A stretch of DNA of 64,000 nt from Lewinellaceae bacterium (GCA_020636155.1 JACJYM010000007.1:95669-159668); one strand, 5' to 3'. Numbered from the stretch's first letter, positions 46,168 to 55,832 are shown. The notes: a model not told the origin generated them from the letters alone. A program made the numbers and translations.

Positions 46168-47736
46168 TTAATTTTTAAGTTCTTTTAGCTGTCTAAATAA
46201 TTGTTCTTTCTTATAATTGTCAAATTCCATAATTGGTAAATCATCAACGTAGACCTCGCCTTCAACTCCATTTTTCAAATATGTGTGCTGCTCAAAATGA
46301 TTGACTAATGAATGTGAAAACCCCATTTGTTTACAGCATGGAGACAATTGTTCAAATTCAGGACGTATTAAGTTGCCAGAATTTTTTGTACCTATTAAAA
46401 TCCGCTCATGTAAATGATATTCCACATCCGTAGGCTTAAACATTCCAATAGGGTAAAAATCCTTTAATAATCTGGTAGTAAATCCTTGAGAATACATACT
46501 ATTTCCGATGTTATTTGTAACTTTTAATTTGGTATTATCTGTTACATCAATAATATTCACAAGTAGCAATCCATTGTCTGTTAATCTGTTATAATAGATC
46601 TGAAAGGCTTCCTCAGTAAATAAATGATATGGTTGTTGCTCTCCAAGAGAAACATCTATTATAATAAGATTGTATTTTTCTTTTTGGGATTCTAAAAAAT
46701 GCCTACCATCATCCTCTACAAAAACATAAGAATCATTCTCTATTCCAAAATATTCTCTAGCTACATGATTGGCTCGACGATCTATATCAACTGCCACAAT
46801 ATTTTTATAATTCAATGACTTAAGTTCTTGAATTATTGAACCACCTGCCAATCCAACCAACAATGCATTTTCCCTTTCAATATAAGGAACAAAGGCTCCT
46901 AATGTCCCAATTACATGAGTATATAATAATAATGATGAGTTACTATTTTTTGCTATTTTACTTTGGATAGATCCGTTATTAGTGAGAAATCTAACATTAT
47001 CACCTTTATCTCTCACCTCAAGTCTACCCATTAATCCATCCGATTGATATATAGTATTAAATGTACTACTATTTAAATTTTCATTGACCTTTAGGGCATT
47101 TAACACTCCAATAGAGCAAATTGTAACTATTGCAATATTTAGTAATTTTGATTTCAATGAACCATAATTAGATATGAAATAGATTAAGATAGAAATAAGT
47201 AATGATGGCACACCAATGTAGTAGATAGACTTTATAATTCCATGAAATGGTATAAGTACCAATCCCAAGATAAATGTAATTGATATTCCACCTAAAGTTG
47301 AAATTCCAAAAATTTTACCCGAAGCTTCACCCGATTTAATTTTTAAATTAGAAATTGTTTCTACTAACATTGGAGAAATGGCTCCCAATATAATTAGTGG
47401 CAATCCCAGTAGTGAAAATACAGCTAACACAGAACCTAATATTAATGGCAAATCAATCGTGATCTTTATTAGCCCGTCTGAAATAAAATTTAGAAGAATT
47501 AAGCATGAAGATGCAATAACTAAAAACAATTCCGATAGGTAATAATTATTATACTTTACAAGTTCAGCTCCTATTAAATATCCTAAAAAGAGAGAAAACA
47601 TCGTAATCCCTAAAACCGAGGTCAAAACATATATCGAACCTCCATAATGCGGAGTGAGTATTCTTGCTACGATTAGCTCAAAGCTCATTACAAGTATTCC
47701 CTCAAGAAATGCCATTATATAATAAAGAATCAACAT
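46168..47736 (-). CDS. Membrane-fused spermidine-synthase-like protein 2
   Basis: This 522-aa protein has about seven membrane segments in the first 215 residues, then a soluble Rossmann-type domain of the spermidine synthase family. The nucleotide-binding loop is LLVGLAGGSIIQEL in place of the usual GGGDG. Acidic residues follow in AVDIDRR and VEDDGRHFL, and the catalytic-Asp region reads IIIDVSLGEQQPYHLF instead of a DSTDP-like motif. A SAM-type cofactor site is likely, but the polyamine-binding signature is altered, so true spermidine synthesis is doubtful. It is a paralogue of the adjacent upstream gene, with which it has a 1-bp gap. Confidence 0.78.
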   Translation of the reverse strand: MLILYYIMAFLEGILVMSFELIVARILTPHYGGSIYVLTSVLGITMFSLFLGYLIGAELVKYNNYYLSELFLVIASSCLILLNFISDGLIKITIDLPLILGSVLAVFSLLGLPLIILGAISPMLVETISNLKIKSGEASGKIFGISTLGGISITFILGLVLIPFHGIIKSIYYIGVPSLLISILIYFISNYGSLKSKLLNIAIVTICSIGVLNALKVNENLNSSTFNTIYQSDGLMGRLEVRDKGDNVRFLTNNGSIQSKIAKNSNSSLLLYTHVIGTLGAFVPYIERENALLVGLAGGSIIQELKSLNYKNIVAVDIDRRANHVAREYFGIENDSYVFVEDDGRHFLESQKEKYNLIIIDVSLGEQQPYHLFTEEAFQIYYNRLTDNGLLLVNIIDVTDNTKLKVTNNIGNSMYSQGFTTRLLKDFYPIGMFKPTDVEYHLHERILIGTKNSGNLIRPEFEQLSPCCKQMGFSHSLVNHFEQHTYLKNGVEGEVYVDDLPIMEFDNYKKEQLFRQLKELKN

Positions 47737-47737
47737 T

Positions 47738-49285
47738 TTACTTGTATAGATTCTTTGTGTAATAATTATTATATCCCTTCTTCCACATCATTGAAACATT
47801 CGAATACAGTTTAGAAAGTTTCGGATTATTATCCCTTAGTATTTCCGCATGCTTAAGATCTAATGATTTTAAATCAAGCAAAAGGCCGGAGATATCTGTA
47901 ATGTGCATCCCATCAGTTTCCTCATAGCTAACATCGCTAAAATCAATGTCATTTATACTTCCTACAATAAGAATATTGCGTCCATTTTCATCCCCTGGCG
48001 TAGCAATTACTTGAGTTTTAAAGCCTGCTTCTATATAAGTTCTGATTACAGATCTTGCGGCATAACCTAACTCTCCACTAGTAAATCCATAAAAATTAGT
48101 CATTAGCATTCCTTGATCCGTAAGATCTTCCTTAACTTGCCGTAATGATTCAACTGTTAGTAAATGTTCTGGTGCAGATTCACTTAAAAATGTATCAAAT
48201 AGTATTACATCATATTTTTTATTATTTTTTCTTATAAAATGTCTGGCATCATCTATAATAACATTGGCACTATTTCCGAGATCAAAATATTTGCGAGCTA
48301 GACTATAAATTCTTGAATCTAACTCAACAATGTCATAATCCTTAAAACCTAATAAATTCAGCTGTTTCACAATGGTCGCTCCACCTAAGCCACACAACAA
48401 CACTTTAGTTGTATTGCTTTTATAAACAGAAAGGGCAGAAGGAATAATATTTGACCATGCCCAAATACTAGAGTGAAATGGATCTTTAACATCCATAAAA
48501 GTTTGTAATGTATTATTAACAATTAATCCTCGTCCTAATAATCCACTTTTGCCTAAACCATCTGATTGATGTTCAATAATTTTTATATTACCGAGTAGTC
48601 CATCACTTTCAAAAAGTACTTTAAAATATGGGTTTAGTTCTTTGTCAAAGTTAAAAGTTAGCATTAAGGGAACAATTAATGCTAGTAGGCTTATGCTCGT
48701 AGATTTTGTACTTCCAACAAGTGTTACCAGAGAGGTTATGAGTAGAACTATTCCCGAAATTAACATAGTGGACCGAATTCCCAAATATGGTATCATATAG
48801 AATCCTGTTAACAGCGTCATTAATATACCTCCCAAGGTGGATATACCGTAAACGACACCAGCAATTGTTCCAGCAGATTTATTATGATTAGATAACAATC
48901 CGATTATCATTGGTGAAGTAATACCTAACAAGACAAGTATTGGGAATAATGTAATCAGTAGGGACAATAATACTCCTACAAATAAGCTCATATAAACTAA
49001 CTTTTCCATTACAAAAAAGCTTATCATGGGATATAAAATAATAAGCATCGATACAAAAACAAGTATTAATCTTAGCGTTGCCTCAATGTTACTTCTTTGA
49101 ACAAGTTTAGCTCCCAAAAAATAACCTCCAGCTAGCCCTGCCATAGTCACGCCAATAGTCGCGGCCCATACTTGCACAGATGTCCCAAAATAAGGTGCCA
49201 ACAACTTCGCTGCACACAATTCTACAACCATCACAGTTGCACCTTCAATAAAGGAAACGAGATATAATTTATTACGTGTTGCCAA
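47738..49285 (-). CDS. Membrane-fused spermidine-synthase-like protein 1, TTG start
   Basis: This 515-aa protein has the same layout as the next gene: hydrophobic N-terminal half (about 1-215) plus a spermidine-synthase-like domain. Its motifs are LLCGLGGATIVKQL, VELDSRIY, IDDARHFI and ILFDTFLSESAPEHLL. The start is TTG at 49285. An in-frame TAA lies immediately upstream, and the reading KLYLVSFIEGATVMVVEL aligns with the start of its paralogue, so no ATG start fits. A good promoter match lies about 150 bp upstream (49432-49464). It is the first gene of the operon that ends with the giant T9SS protein. The reaction is unknown; a transferase acting at the membrane is inference. Confidence 0.78.
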   Translation of the reverse strand: MATRNKLYLVSFIEGATVMVVELCAAKLLAPYFGTSVQVWAATIGVTMAGLAGGYFLGAKLVQRSNIEATLRLILVFVSMLIILYPMISFFVMEKLVYMSLFVGVLLSLLITLFPILVLLGITSPMIIGLLSNHNKSAGTIAGVVYGISTLGGILMTLLTGFYMIPYLGIRSTMLISGIVLLITSLVTLVGSTKSTSISLLALIVPLMLTFNFDKELNPYFKVLFESDGLLGNIKIIEHQSDGLGKSGLLGRGLIVNNTLQTFMDVKDPFHSSIWAWSNIIPSALSVYKSNTTKVLLCGLGGATIVKQLNLLGFKDYDIVELDSRIYSLARKYFDLGNSANVIIDDARHFIRKNNKKYDVILFDTFLSESAPEHLLTVESLRQVKEDLTDQGMLMTNFYGFTSGELGYAARSVIRTYIEAGFKTQVIATPGDENGRNILIVGSINDIDFSDVSYEETDGMHITDISGLLLDLKSLDLKHAEILRDNNPKLSKLYSNVSMMWKKGYNNYYTKNLYK

Positions 49286-49431
49286 TTAATACAGTTTAGT
49301 TTTGAAAATAATGAGAAACTAAGCTTAGGATAAAAAATCACAGATTTTCAATCCAATTAATTTGGCATTTTGGGGAATTTAAGACAATTTTTGTTTATGT
49401 CTCATTTTTTGAATAAACGCAAATATCAATC

Positions 49432-49464
49432 CAAACATAAAATATATTCTTGTTATTTGCAAAT
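49432..49464 (-). promoter_or_regulatory. Bacteroidota-type promoter for the spermidine-synthase-like / giant-protein operon
   Basis: On the minus strand, TTTG (49461-49464), 21 bp spacer, TATGTTTG (49432-49439): a match to the -33 TTTG / -7 TAnnTTTG consensus. It leaves an untranslated leader of roughly 140 bases before the TTG at 49285. Confidence 0.5.
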
Positions 49465-49495
49465 TTGAGTGATGATAAATTAAAATTATTTTCAA

Positions 49496-50704
49496 TTACA
49501 AAACATCATTCTTTACTTTTTTCATGGGTAGACTGATATATTTTTTTTCGATATAGTTTGCAATTCTATGTATTAAATCTTGACTTTCAGCATCTAATGC
49601 TGATAATTCATTAACAAACACTTCATTTAAGGCTTTAGATTTTACTTCTTTAATATCTAAAACCAAAGTATTTAAAGATCTTTCGATTTGGCGTTCGAGG
49701 CACATTGATTCAAATGATTCCAACTGTTGCGCTATGATTTGCTTTGCCAGTTTTATCTCCTTTTTTCTCAATTCTAGGTTGCGAGCTGCAAGCCCACGCA
49801 ATTGGTCAATATCAATCAACCGGTGGGTTTCGCCAATTCTCTTTTCAACATTAGAGGGCACTGACAAATCGATAAAAATGATTGAATGGGATAAATTTTC
49901 AACTTCCGTATTTAACACGAGAGGCTTTGTACTTGAGGTTGCTGTTATCACAACTTTGGCCGTATTTAATTCTGACTTAATCGCATCTAATGTTCCATAT
50001 TCGGATCCAATTTTACCAGCAAGCGCCTGAGCATTTTCAAGGGTTCTATTGAGAACCTTCATATTAGTAAAACCCTCTTTTACAAGAAATTTGGCCATCA
50101 AGGCATTGGTTTCACCAGCACCAATTAATAAAATTCGATCCTGCAAACTGACACTTTCTGATTTCAACAATTCAAACCCTAAGAACACAATTGATAGTGG
50201 TCTCTCTCCTATTCTGGTGTGGCTGTAGACTTTTTTCACACTGGGAATTAAATGCTTTTCTAATAGCCTAAAGTGGTCTCCTATCAATCCATTTTTCGCA
50301 GAAATCTCTATGGCATTTCGCACTTGTCTAAAAATCTCCCTTTCTCCGATTACCAAGCTATCGACAGATGAGGCTACTTCGTAAATGTGATTAACAGCTT
50401 CTGATCCTTCGTACACATTTATTTGATTTTCAATAGATTGAACTTCAACTTCCACATTAGGATTTATGGTGCTAAAGAATTCATTCACAAAATCATCATC
50501 AATCACTCCCGTCCAGTACATGAGGTAAGCAACCCGGTTACATGTGGATAAGTACACCAATTCATCTAACTTAAATTGTTGCTTCAGGGAAGAAAGACGA
50601 GCTATCAAATCGGTCTCATCCAAAGAGGGAATCACAAAACTATTGATCTTAGAAATATCAACATTTTGATGCGTTACCGTCAGTACTTTATAGTGATTGA
50701 GCAT
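49496..50704 (-). CDS. hemA: Glutamyl-tRNA reductase
   Basis: This 402-aa enzyme converts glutamyl-tRNA to glutamate-1-semialdehyde, the first step of the C5 route to tetrapyrroles. Its catalytic Cys55 lies in YLSTCNRVAYL. SSVDSLVIGEREI is also typical, and an NADPH-binding loop (ILLIGAGETNALMAKFL) and the C-terminal dimerisation helices are present. I chose ATG 50704 (MLNHYKVLTVTHQ); a TTG at 50725 would only add seven residues. A TATCTTTG -7-like motif at 50723-50730 could start a very short leader. It lies 75 bp downstream of hemW, so the two haem-related genes may be co-transcribed. Confidence 0.92.
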   Translation of the reverse strand: MLNHYKVLTVTHQNVDISKINSFVIPSLDETDLIARLSSLKQQFKLDELVYLSTCNRVAYLMYWTGVIDDDFVNEFFSTINPNVEVEVQSIENQINVYEGSEAVNHIYEVASSVDSLVIGEREIFRQVRNAIEISAKNGLIGDHFRLLEKHLIPSVKKVYSHTRIGERPLSIVFLGFELLKSESVSLQDRILLIGAGETNALMAKFLVKEGFTNMKVLNRTLENAQALAGKIGSEYGTLDAIKSELNTAKVVITATSSTKPLVLNTEVENLSHSIIFIDLSVPSNVEKRIGETHRLIDIDQLRGLAARNLELRKKEIKLAKQIIAQQLESFESMCLERQIERSLNTLVLDIKEVKSKALNEVFVNELSALDAESQDLIHRIANYIEKKYISLPMKKVKNDVL

Positions 50705-50779
50705 GTACGAATTATAAGGCAGCAAAGATACTATTTCAATAATTTTGTGGTGTCATTTAGGTGTCAAACTATTGGTACA

Positions 50780-51910
50780 TCAATCATCTACAAAAAGTGA
50801 CATGGCCACTTGATCCGCATAAATTAGGGATTCTTTAGATAGTTTAACATGATTATCAACTTTGAATAATTGACCATCATCTAGAAGCTTTGACATTTGA
50901 TTCATAAAATATGATTCGAATTGAGGAAAATTGTGATGGATGTGATTGACATCGATTCCCCACATTGTCCTTAAGGCGATGAGGACATACTCATTGTATT
51001 TATTGGTAGGCGATAAAATTTCTTCGAAACATGGTACTTCTTTTTTATTCAATAGATCAATATATTTCTTGTTGTTCGCAATGTTTTGAAGTCGGCGGTG
51101 GTTCAAAAAACTGTGTGCAGAGGGACCGAGACCCAAATATGGTTCATGAAACCAGTAGCTCGTATTGTGACGACTCACCTGCCCATCTTTTCCGTAATTA
51201 GATATTTCATAATGTACAAAAGACCGTTTCTCTAATTCTGATTTTAACAAATAAAATTGCCGTACTTGTTGCTCCTCATTGACTTCTTTTTTCATCCCTC
51301 TTTTAATCAGCGCTTTGAGCGGAGTTCGGTCTTCAACAGTAAGGGCATAGGCACTAAGGTGGTTCACATTTGAAAAATTGGCAACTAATTCCACATTGTT
51401 GACCAACATTTCATCCGTAGTCGTCGGACTTCCATAAATTAAATCAACGCTTATGGTTTTATATCCCAAAGCATCAATTACCTCTAATGCTTGGATTCCC
51501 TCTTGCGAAGTGTGGGCACGATGCATGTAGTGGAGATCATCCTCATGAAACGATTGGATGCCAAGGCTTAACCTATTGATGCCTGCCTTTTGAAAAGCCC
51601 TAAATTTATCATAGCTTACATCATCAGGATTTGCTTCTAAAGTGATTTCTGTGACCTTATCCAATAACATCCTTTTGTCGAGAGCTGCTAAAATTCCTTC
51701 GATTTCTGCTGAACTAAGTATAGAAGGTGTTCCTCCACCAAAATAAATGGTTTCAATGACCTGTTCGTTCAGTAATGAACCTCTCAAGTCAATTTCTCTG
51801 TCTAAAGCCTTTAAGAAATCGTCCTTTAATTTTAGAGAAGTAGAAAAATGAAAGTCACAGTAGCTGCAAGCTTGTTTACAAAAAGGAATATGAATATAAA
51901 TACCTGCCAA
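50780..51910 (-). CDS. hemW: HemW-like radical SAM protein (haem chaperone)
   Basis: This 376-aa protein carries the radical SAM motif CKQACSYC (Cys11, Cys15, Cys18), followed by YFGGGTPS. It has the HemW length and lacks the extended N-terminus of true HemN coproporphyrinogen dehydrogenases. The family binds haem and is thought to help insert it into respiratory proteins. The start is TTG at 51910: the family always begins close to xxGIYIHIPFC, and an in-frame stop lies four codons upstream. Confidence 0.9.
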   Translation of the reverse strand: MAGIYIHIPFCKQACSYCDFHFSTSLKLKDDFLKALDREIDLRGSLLNEQVIETIYFGGGTPSILSSAEIEGILAALDKRMLLDKVTEITLEANPDDVSYDKFRAFQKAGINRLSLGIQSFHEDDLHYMHRAHTSQEGIQALEVIDALGYKTISVDLIYGSPTTTDEMLVNNVELVANFSNVNHLSAYALTVEDRTPLKALIKRGMKKEVNEEQQVRQFYLLKSELEKRSFVHYEISNYGKDGQVSRHNTSYWFHEPYLGLGPSAHSFLNHRRLQNIANNKKYIDLLNKKEVPCFEEILSPTNKYNEYVLIALRTMWGIDVNHIHHNFPQFESYFMNQMSKLLDDGQLFKVDNHVKLSKESLIYADQVAMSLFVDD

Positions 51911-51928
51911 ATGTACTTTTTAGAAAGG

Positions 51929-51936
51929 CAAATGTA
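51929..51936 (-). promoter_or_regulatory. Candidate -7 element of hemW
   Basis: TACATTTG on the minus strand, 18 bp before the TTG start of hemW. No correctly spaced TTTG is seen further upstream. Confidence 0.3.
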
Positions 51937-52034
51937 TGGTATTTTCATCCAAATAATAAAGTAAGACCTTTTGTCTAAAATTGTCATAAGTTCAATTCTT
52001 CAACAAATACTGGATGTATAAAGATATAATGTTA

Positions 52035-52042
52035 TATATTTG
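52035..52042 (+). promoter_or_regulatory. Candidate -7 element of the CHAP gene
   Basis: TATATTTG, 41 bp before the ATG at 52084; no clear -33 partner. Confidence 0.35.
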
Positions 52043-52083
52043 CACGTTTTAATATGCAAGCCTACAAAAACCAGAGAGACTAG

Positions 52084-52641
52084 ATGCTAAATTATCTTGT
52101 TAAAATCACATTAGTTTTTACATTTTTGTCATTTACCACGATTACTCCGAGGGTAGGTGAAGTCCTTGATGAGTTTAATGGAGTCAGAGTTTTCTACAAT
52201 GGCGATAAATTTACCAATACCCTAGGTAGAAATGTCACCACTGACGGTTACAATCTTGGACTAAAATATCAATGCGTCGAATTTGTAAAACGGTATTATT
52301 ACAAAGTCAAAGATCATAAAATGCCGAATTCATACGGGCATGCAAAAGATTTTTTTGACAAGAATTTGCCAGACAAAGCATACAACCGAGAAAGAGGACT
52401 CATGCAATACCGCAATGTGAGAGAATATAAGCCAGAGGTCGAAGATTTGATCGTTTATGACAGTTATCCTGGCAATCCTTTTGGACACGTTGGTATCGTC
52501 ACCAGAGTTTCAGATAATGAAATCGAAATAATTTCCCAGAATTTTGGCAAGACAACACGTCGAGAAGTAAAGCTGGTGCATTTCATGGATTATTGGACAA
52601 TCGCAGATTACCATATTTTGGGATGGCTTAGAAAAGAGTGA
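52084..52641 (+). CDS. CHAP-domain amidase/peptidase, secreted
   Basis: This 185-aa protein has a hydrophobic N-terminal signal (about 1-20) followed by a CHAP (NlpC/P60-clan) domain. Catalytic Cys64 lies in YQCVEFVKRYY and His135 in FGHVGIV, with Asn153 in SQNFG as the likely third residue. CHAP enzymes cleave peptidoglycan peptides or glutathionylspermidine. The QCVEF region resembles the latter subgroup, but with a signal peptide a cell-wall role is more likely. It is a single gene with its own candidate promoter. Confidence 0.82.
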   Translation: MLNYLVKITLVFTFLSFTTITPRVGEVLDEFNGVRVFYNGDKFTNTLGRNVTTDGYNLGLKYQCVEFVKRYYYKVKDHKMPNSYGHAKDFFDKNLPDKAYNRERGLMQYRNVREYKPEVEDLIVYDSYPGNPFGHVGIVTRVSDNEIEIISQNFGKTTRREVKLVHFMDYWTIADYHILGWLRKE

Positions 52642-52750
52642 TTAAGGTTTTACATTTTTAATACTTTTCGTTTTAACCGTAATATTTTTTCCGTGTTGTA
52701 TTTGCCCCTAATGGCGCAACATTTTTATTTTGCATTATGATATTCCTCTT

Positions 52751-53251
52751 ATGAATAATTTTATTCCCTTTGAAAATTTAATTTATGATTCTTATCTTAC
52801 AGAAAGGGAGCTACTGCATCGTCTAAGCCAATTCATAGAACCTAAGAAGTATTTTCGTTTTAATGATTTTGAGAATAATAATAAACGATACGAAGGATAT
52901 GTATCAGCAAATATCTTTGAGATAAATAGGATCCTTAATTATAGAAATTCGTTCATGCCATTTATAAAAGGAGAAATTAAAGATAATAATGGAAGGGCAC
53001 GGATAAATGTAAAAATGAGAATTCATCCTATGGTAATGGTGTTTATGTCCTTATGGCTAGGGATTATTGGAATTATAATTTTTGCTCTATTGATATCTTC
53101 TATTAAAGAAAATAAATTTGAGCCATCGATTCTAATTGTTATAAGTATGTTCCTAGCAGGGTATTTTATGACCTTATTCGGCTTTAAATACGAAAGTAAA
53201 AAATCAAAAAAAGATTTGGAGGAAATCCTAGATGCTAGATTGATTGAATAA
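52751..53251 (+). CDS. Small inner-membrane protein of unknown function
   Basis: This 166-aa protein starts at ATG 52751 (MNNFIPFENLIYDSYLTERE); a TTG at 52730 in the same frame would add seven residues. The N-terminal about 95 residues are soluble, then two membrane helices (about 97-118 and 126-147) and a short basic and acidic tail. No family is recognised. Confidence 0.6.
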   Translation: MNNFIPFENLIYDSYLTERELLHRLSQFIEPKKYFRFNDFENNNKRYEGYVSANIFEINRILNYRNSFMPFIKGEIKDNNGRARINVKMRIHPMVMVFMSLWLGIIGIIIFALLISSIKENKFEPSILIVISMFLAGYFMTLFGFKYESKKSKKDLEEILDARLIE

Positions 53252-53419
53252 TTTTTAATAATCCAGTTATATACCCCAATTACAAAAATATCACTTCGAT
53301 TTTTTATACATTTTGTATATAGATAAGATGTTTACGCAGGTCTTGAATAGTCTCTCAGTTTAAATTGTTAAAGTATTGTTATATATATAAATAGTAATAC
53401 TATCATTTAACGAAGTATA

Positions 53420-53427
53420 TATTTTTG
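53420..53427 (+). promoter_or_regulatory. Candidate -7 element of the SulP / carbonic anhydrase operon
   Basis: TATTTTTG, 23 bp before the ATG at 53451. The 200-bp region before it (53252-53419) shows no gene. Confidence 0.35.
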
Positions 53428-53450
53428 TCTCTCAAAAATTAAATGATATT

Positions 53451-55043
53451 ATGTTTAGATATTTAAAAAATGACATTCCAGCCAGTTTGGTTGTTTTTTT
53501 CGTCGCACTTCCCTTGTGTCTAGGAATAGCACTGGCCAGTGGAGCTCCATTGTTTTCAGGATTGATTGCCGGTATTATAGGTGGTATAGTCGTTGGATTT
53601 ATCAGTGGATCTAAACTTGGTGTTAGCGGACCTGCCGCCGGTCTGGCAGCCATCGTGTTGACTGCCATTACTGCTTTAGGGGGATTTGAAAATTTTCTCG
53701 TTGCCGTGGTCATTGCAGGTTTTATTCAAGTATTATTCGGAGTTCTTAAAGCCGGTATAATAGGTTATTATTTTCCATCTTCCGTCATCAAAGGAATGTT
53801 GACAGGGATTGGTATCATCATTATATTAAAGCAAATACCTAATTTCTTTGGATATCATGAAGATTCGGCTTGGGATCTAGAATTTTTAGAAATAGAGGGA
53901 AGTAATACCTTTTCAGATATACTTGGCATTATCAATAACATTAACCCCGGTGCTACTCTTATCGGTATTATCAGTCTTTTAATTCTCATTATCTGGGAAA
54001 AATTTCTCATTCCGAGATCCAAGATTTTTCAAATAATACAGGGTCCCTTGGTAGCTGTTGTCATTGGTATCATTTTTTACAATCTTACTCCCACCACGAG
54101 TGATTTATTTGTATCAGAAAAACACATGGTTAACGTACCTGTGCCAAGCGACGTAAGTTCATTTCTTGGGCAATTTAGCTTTCCAAATTTCTCTGCAATT
54201 GGCAACCTACAAGTTTGGATTACGGCATTTACCATCGCTTTGGTGGCAAGTCTTGAGACCTTACTTTGCGTAGAAGCCTCGGATAAAATTGACCCTGACA
54301 AAAACGTTACTCCTACCAATCGAGAACTCATCGCCCAAGGTGTAGGAAATGTCGTTTCCGGTTTCATTGGTGGACTCCCGATTACTCAGGTGATTGTCCG
54401 AAGTTCAGCCAATGTCCAATCAGGCGCTAAGACAAAGCTTTCTACCATTCTTCACGGCATACTCTTATTAGTTTCGGTCATTGCCATTCCTACATTGCTC
54501 AACATGATTCCTCTGTCGGTATTGGCAGCCATCTTATTAATTGTCGGTTATAAATTGGCGAAACCTCAATTGTTCAAAAAGATGTACAGCCTGGGATGGA
54601 AACAATCCGTTCCGTTTTTTGTAACGATAGCCGGAATTATTTTTACGGACTTACTGGTAGGTATTGGACTTGGATTATTAGTAGGAATTGTCGTGATATT
54701 ACTGAAAAGTTATCAAAATTCTCACTTCCTGCACATTGAAGACAAAAGCAATGGTGTTCATAAAATCAAAATGACACTTGCAGAGGAAGTCACTTTTTTT
54801 AACAAAGGAGCCATTCTTAAGGAATTGGATAGTCTTCCAGAAAACACCCAGTTAGAGTTAGACTTACTCAATACAAGGTACCTGGATTATGACATCATAG
54901 AAATACTCGAAGACTTTAAAATCAAAGCCAAAGAAAGAAATATCAATATCAAATTGTTGTCAAAGCGAGGTATTGAAGAAAATCCTGACAGCTATATTGA
55001 ATTTTTTAACACACGTCCAAAATCAAAGCTCAGTTTAAGTTAA
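53451..55043 (+). CDS. SulP family anion transporter, probably bicarbonate
   Basis: This 530-aa protein has the SulP fold with about 12-14 membrane segments. It carries the N-terminal LPLCLGIALASGAPLFSGLI signature (about 21-40) and the SGPAAGLA motif typical of the family. A C-terminal STAS domain lies at about 435-525. SulP proteins carry sulfate, bicarbonate or other anions. The carbonic anhydrase gene 26 bp downstream points to bicarbonate, as in other SulP-carbonic anhydrase pairs, but sulfate cannot be excluded. Confidence 0.88.
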   Translation: MFRYLKNDIPASLVVFFVALPLCLGIALASGAPLFSGLIAGIIGGIVVGFISGSKLGVSGPAAGLAAIVLTAITALGGFENFLVAVVIAGFIQVLFGVLKAGIIGYYFPSSVIKGMLTGIGIIIILKQIPNFFGYHEDSAWDLEFLEIEGSNTFSDILGIINNINPGATLIGIISLLILIIWEKFLIPRSKIFQIIQGPLVAVVIGIIFYNLTPTTSDLFVSEKHMVNVPVPSDVSSFLGQFSFPNFSAIGNLQVWITAFTIALVASLETLLCVEASDKIDPDKNVTPTNRELIAQGVGNVVSGFIGGLPITQVIVRSSANVQSGAKTKLSTILHGILLLVSVIAIPTLLNMIPLSVLAAILLIVGYKLAKPQLFKKMYSLGWKQSVPFFVTIAGIIFTDLLVGIGLGLLVGIVVILLKSYQNSHFLHIEDKSNGVHKIKMTLAEEVTFFNKGAILKELDSLPENTQLELDLLNTRYLDYDIIEILEDFKIKAKERNINIKLLSKRGIEENPDSYIEFFNTRPKSKLSLS

Positions 55044-55069
55044 TATTTATTAAAAAAAAATCAATAGAA

Positions 55070-55699
55070 ATGAAAGCACATACCAGAGAAACTCAAGCGA
55101 CGATGACTCCTGAAAAATCCATTCAATTTTTAAAAGAAGGAAATTTGAGATTTCAACAAAATATCCGGTTAAATAGGAATTTATTACAGCAAGTCAACGA
55201 AACTGCTGAAGGTCAATTTCCATTTGCGACCGTCTTAAGTTGTATTGATAGCAGGGTCTCTGCGACTCATATTTTTGACCAAGGTCTAGGCGACATATTT
55301 GACATCACCATTGCGGGTAATTTTATAAATGAGGACATACTTGGAAGCATGGAATTTGCATGTAAAATATCGGGCACTAAATTAATCGTAGTCATGGGTC
55401 ACACCTCATGTGGTGCAGTAAAAGGAGCATGCGATAACGTAGAAATGGGCAATCTGACTAAGTTGGTTAATAAAATTAAGCCTGCAGTAGATGCTGTGAA
55501 AGACCCGAGTCATCCCGACCTTCGCAATTCATCGAACAATGAGTTTGTAGATGAAGTGTCGCACCAAAATGTATTACTAAGCATTGAAAAAATTAGAAAC
55601 GATAGTCCAATATTAAAAGGCCTTGAGGACGAAGGAAAAATTCAAATCATCGGTGCCATGTATGACGTCAGCACAGGATTGGTGGAGTTTTACGATTAA
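55070..55699 (+). CDS. Beta-class carbonic anhydrase
   Basis: This 209-aa protein has zinc ligands Cys58, His111 and Cys114 (SCIDSR and GHTSCGAVKGA) and the Asp60-Arg62 pair. It interconverts CO2 and bicarbonate. There is no signal peptide, so it is cytoplasmic. It is co-transcribed with the SulP gene and followed by a good terminator. Confidence 0.93.
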   Translation: MKAHTRETQATMTPEKSIQFLKEGNLRFQQNIRLNRNLLQQVNETAEGQFPFATVLSCIDSRVSATHIFDQGLGDIFDITIAGNFINEDILGSMEFACKISGTKLIVVMGHTSCGAVKGACDNVEMGNLTKLVNKIKPAVDAVKDPSHPDLRNSSNNEFVDEVSHQNVLLSIEKIRNDSPILKGLEDEGKIQIIGAMYDVSTGLVEFYD

Positions 55700-55709
55700 T
55701 TATCCGTTG

Positions 55710-55748
55710 GTGGATGCATTTACTTTTAACGTGGTGCATCCACTTTGA
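55710..55748 (+). terminator. Intrinsic terminator after the carbonic anhydrase gene
   Basis: GTGGATGCA (55710-55718) pairs perfectly with TGCATCCAC (55735-55743), followed by a short T-rich run. Confidence 0.7.
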
Positions 55749-55782
55749 TTATTTTCACCCTTATCCATTGTAATATTCTTTA

Positions 55783-55813
55783 TTGCAAACTTTTAGAATT
55801 AAAGTTATTTTTG
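55783..55813 (+). promoter_or_regulatory. Promoter of the prolyl oligopeptidase gene
   Basis: TTG at 55783-55785, 20 bp spacer, TATTTTTG at 55806-55813: a good Bacteroidota -33/-7 pair, 19 bp before the ATG at 55833. Confidence 0.5.
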
Positions 55814-55832
55814 TGAAAATTTAATTTGAATC

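Noticed and set aside
50705..50725. Longer hemA start at TTG 50725
   Set aside because: The ATG at 50704 fits the family's N-terminus; the extra seven residues have no counterpart.
52084..52641. A functional link between the CHAP amidase and the spermidine-synthase-like genes through glutathionylspermidine
   Set aside because: The genes are on opposite strands and not in one operon, the CHAP protein has a signal peptide, and the synthase-like proteins lack the normal polyamine motifs.
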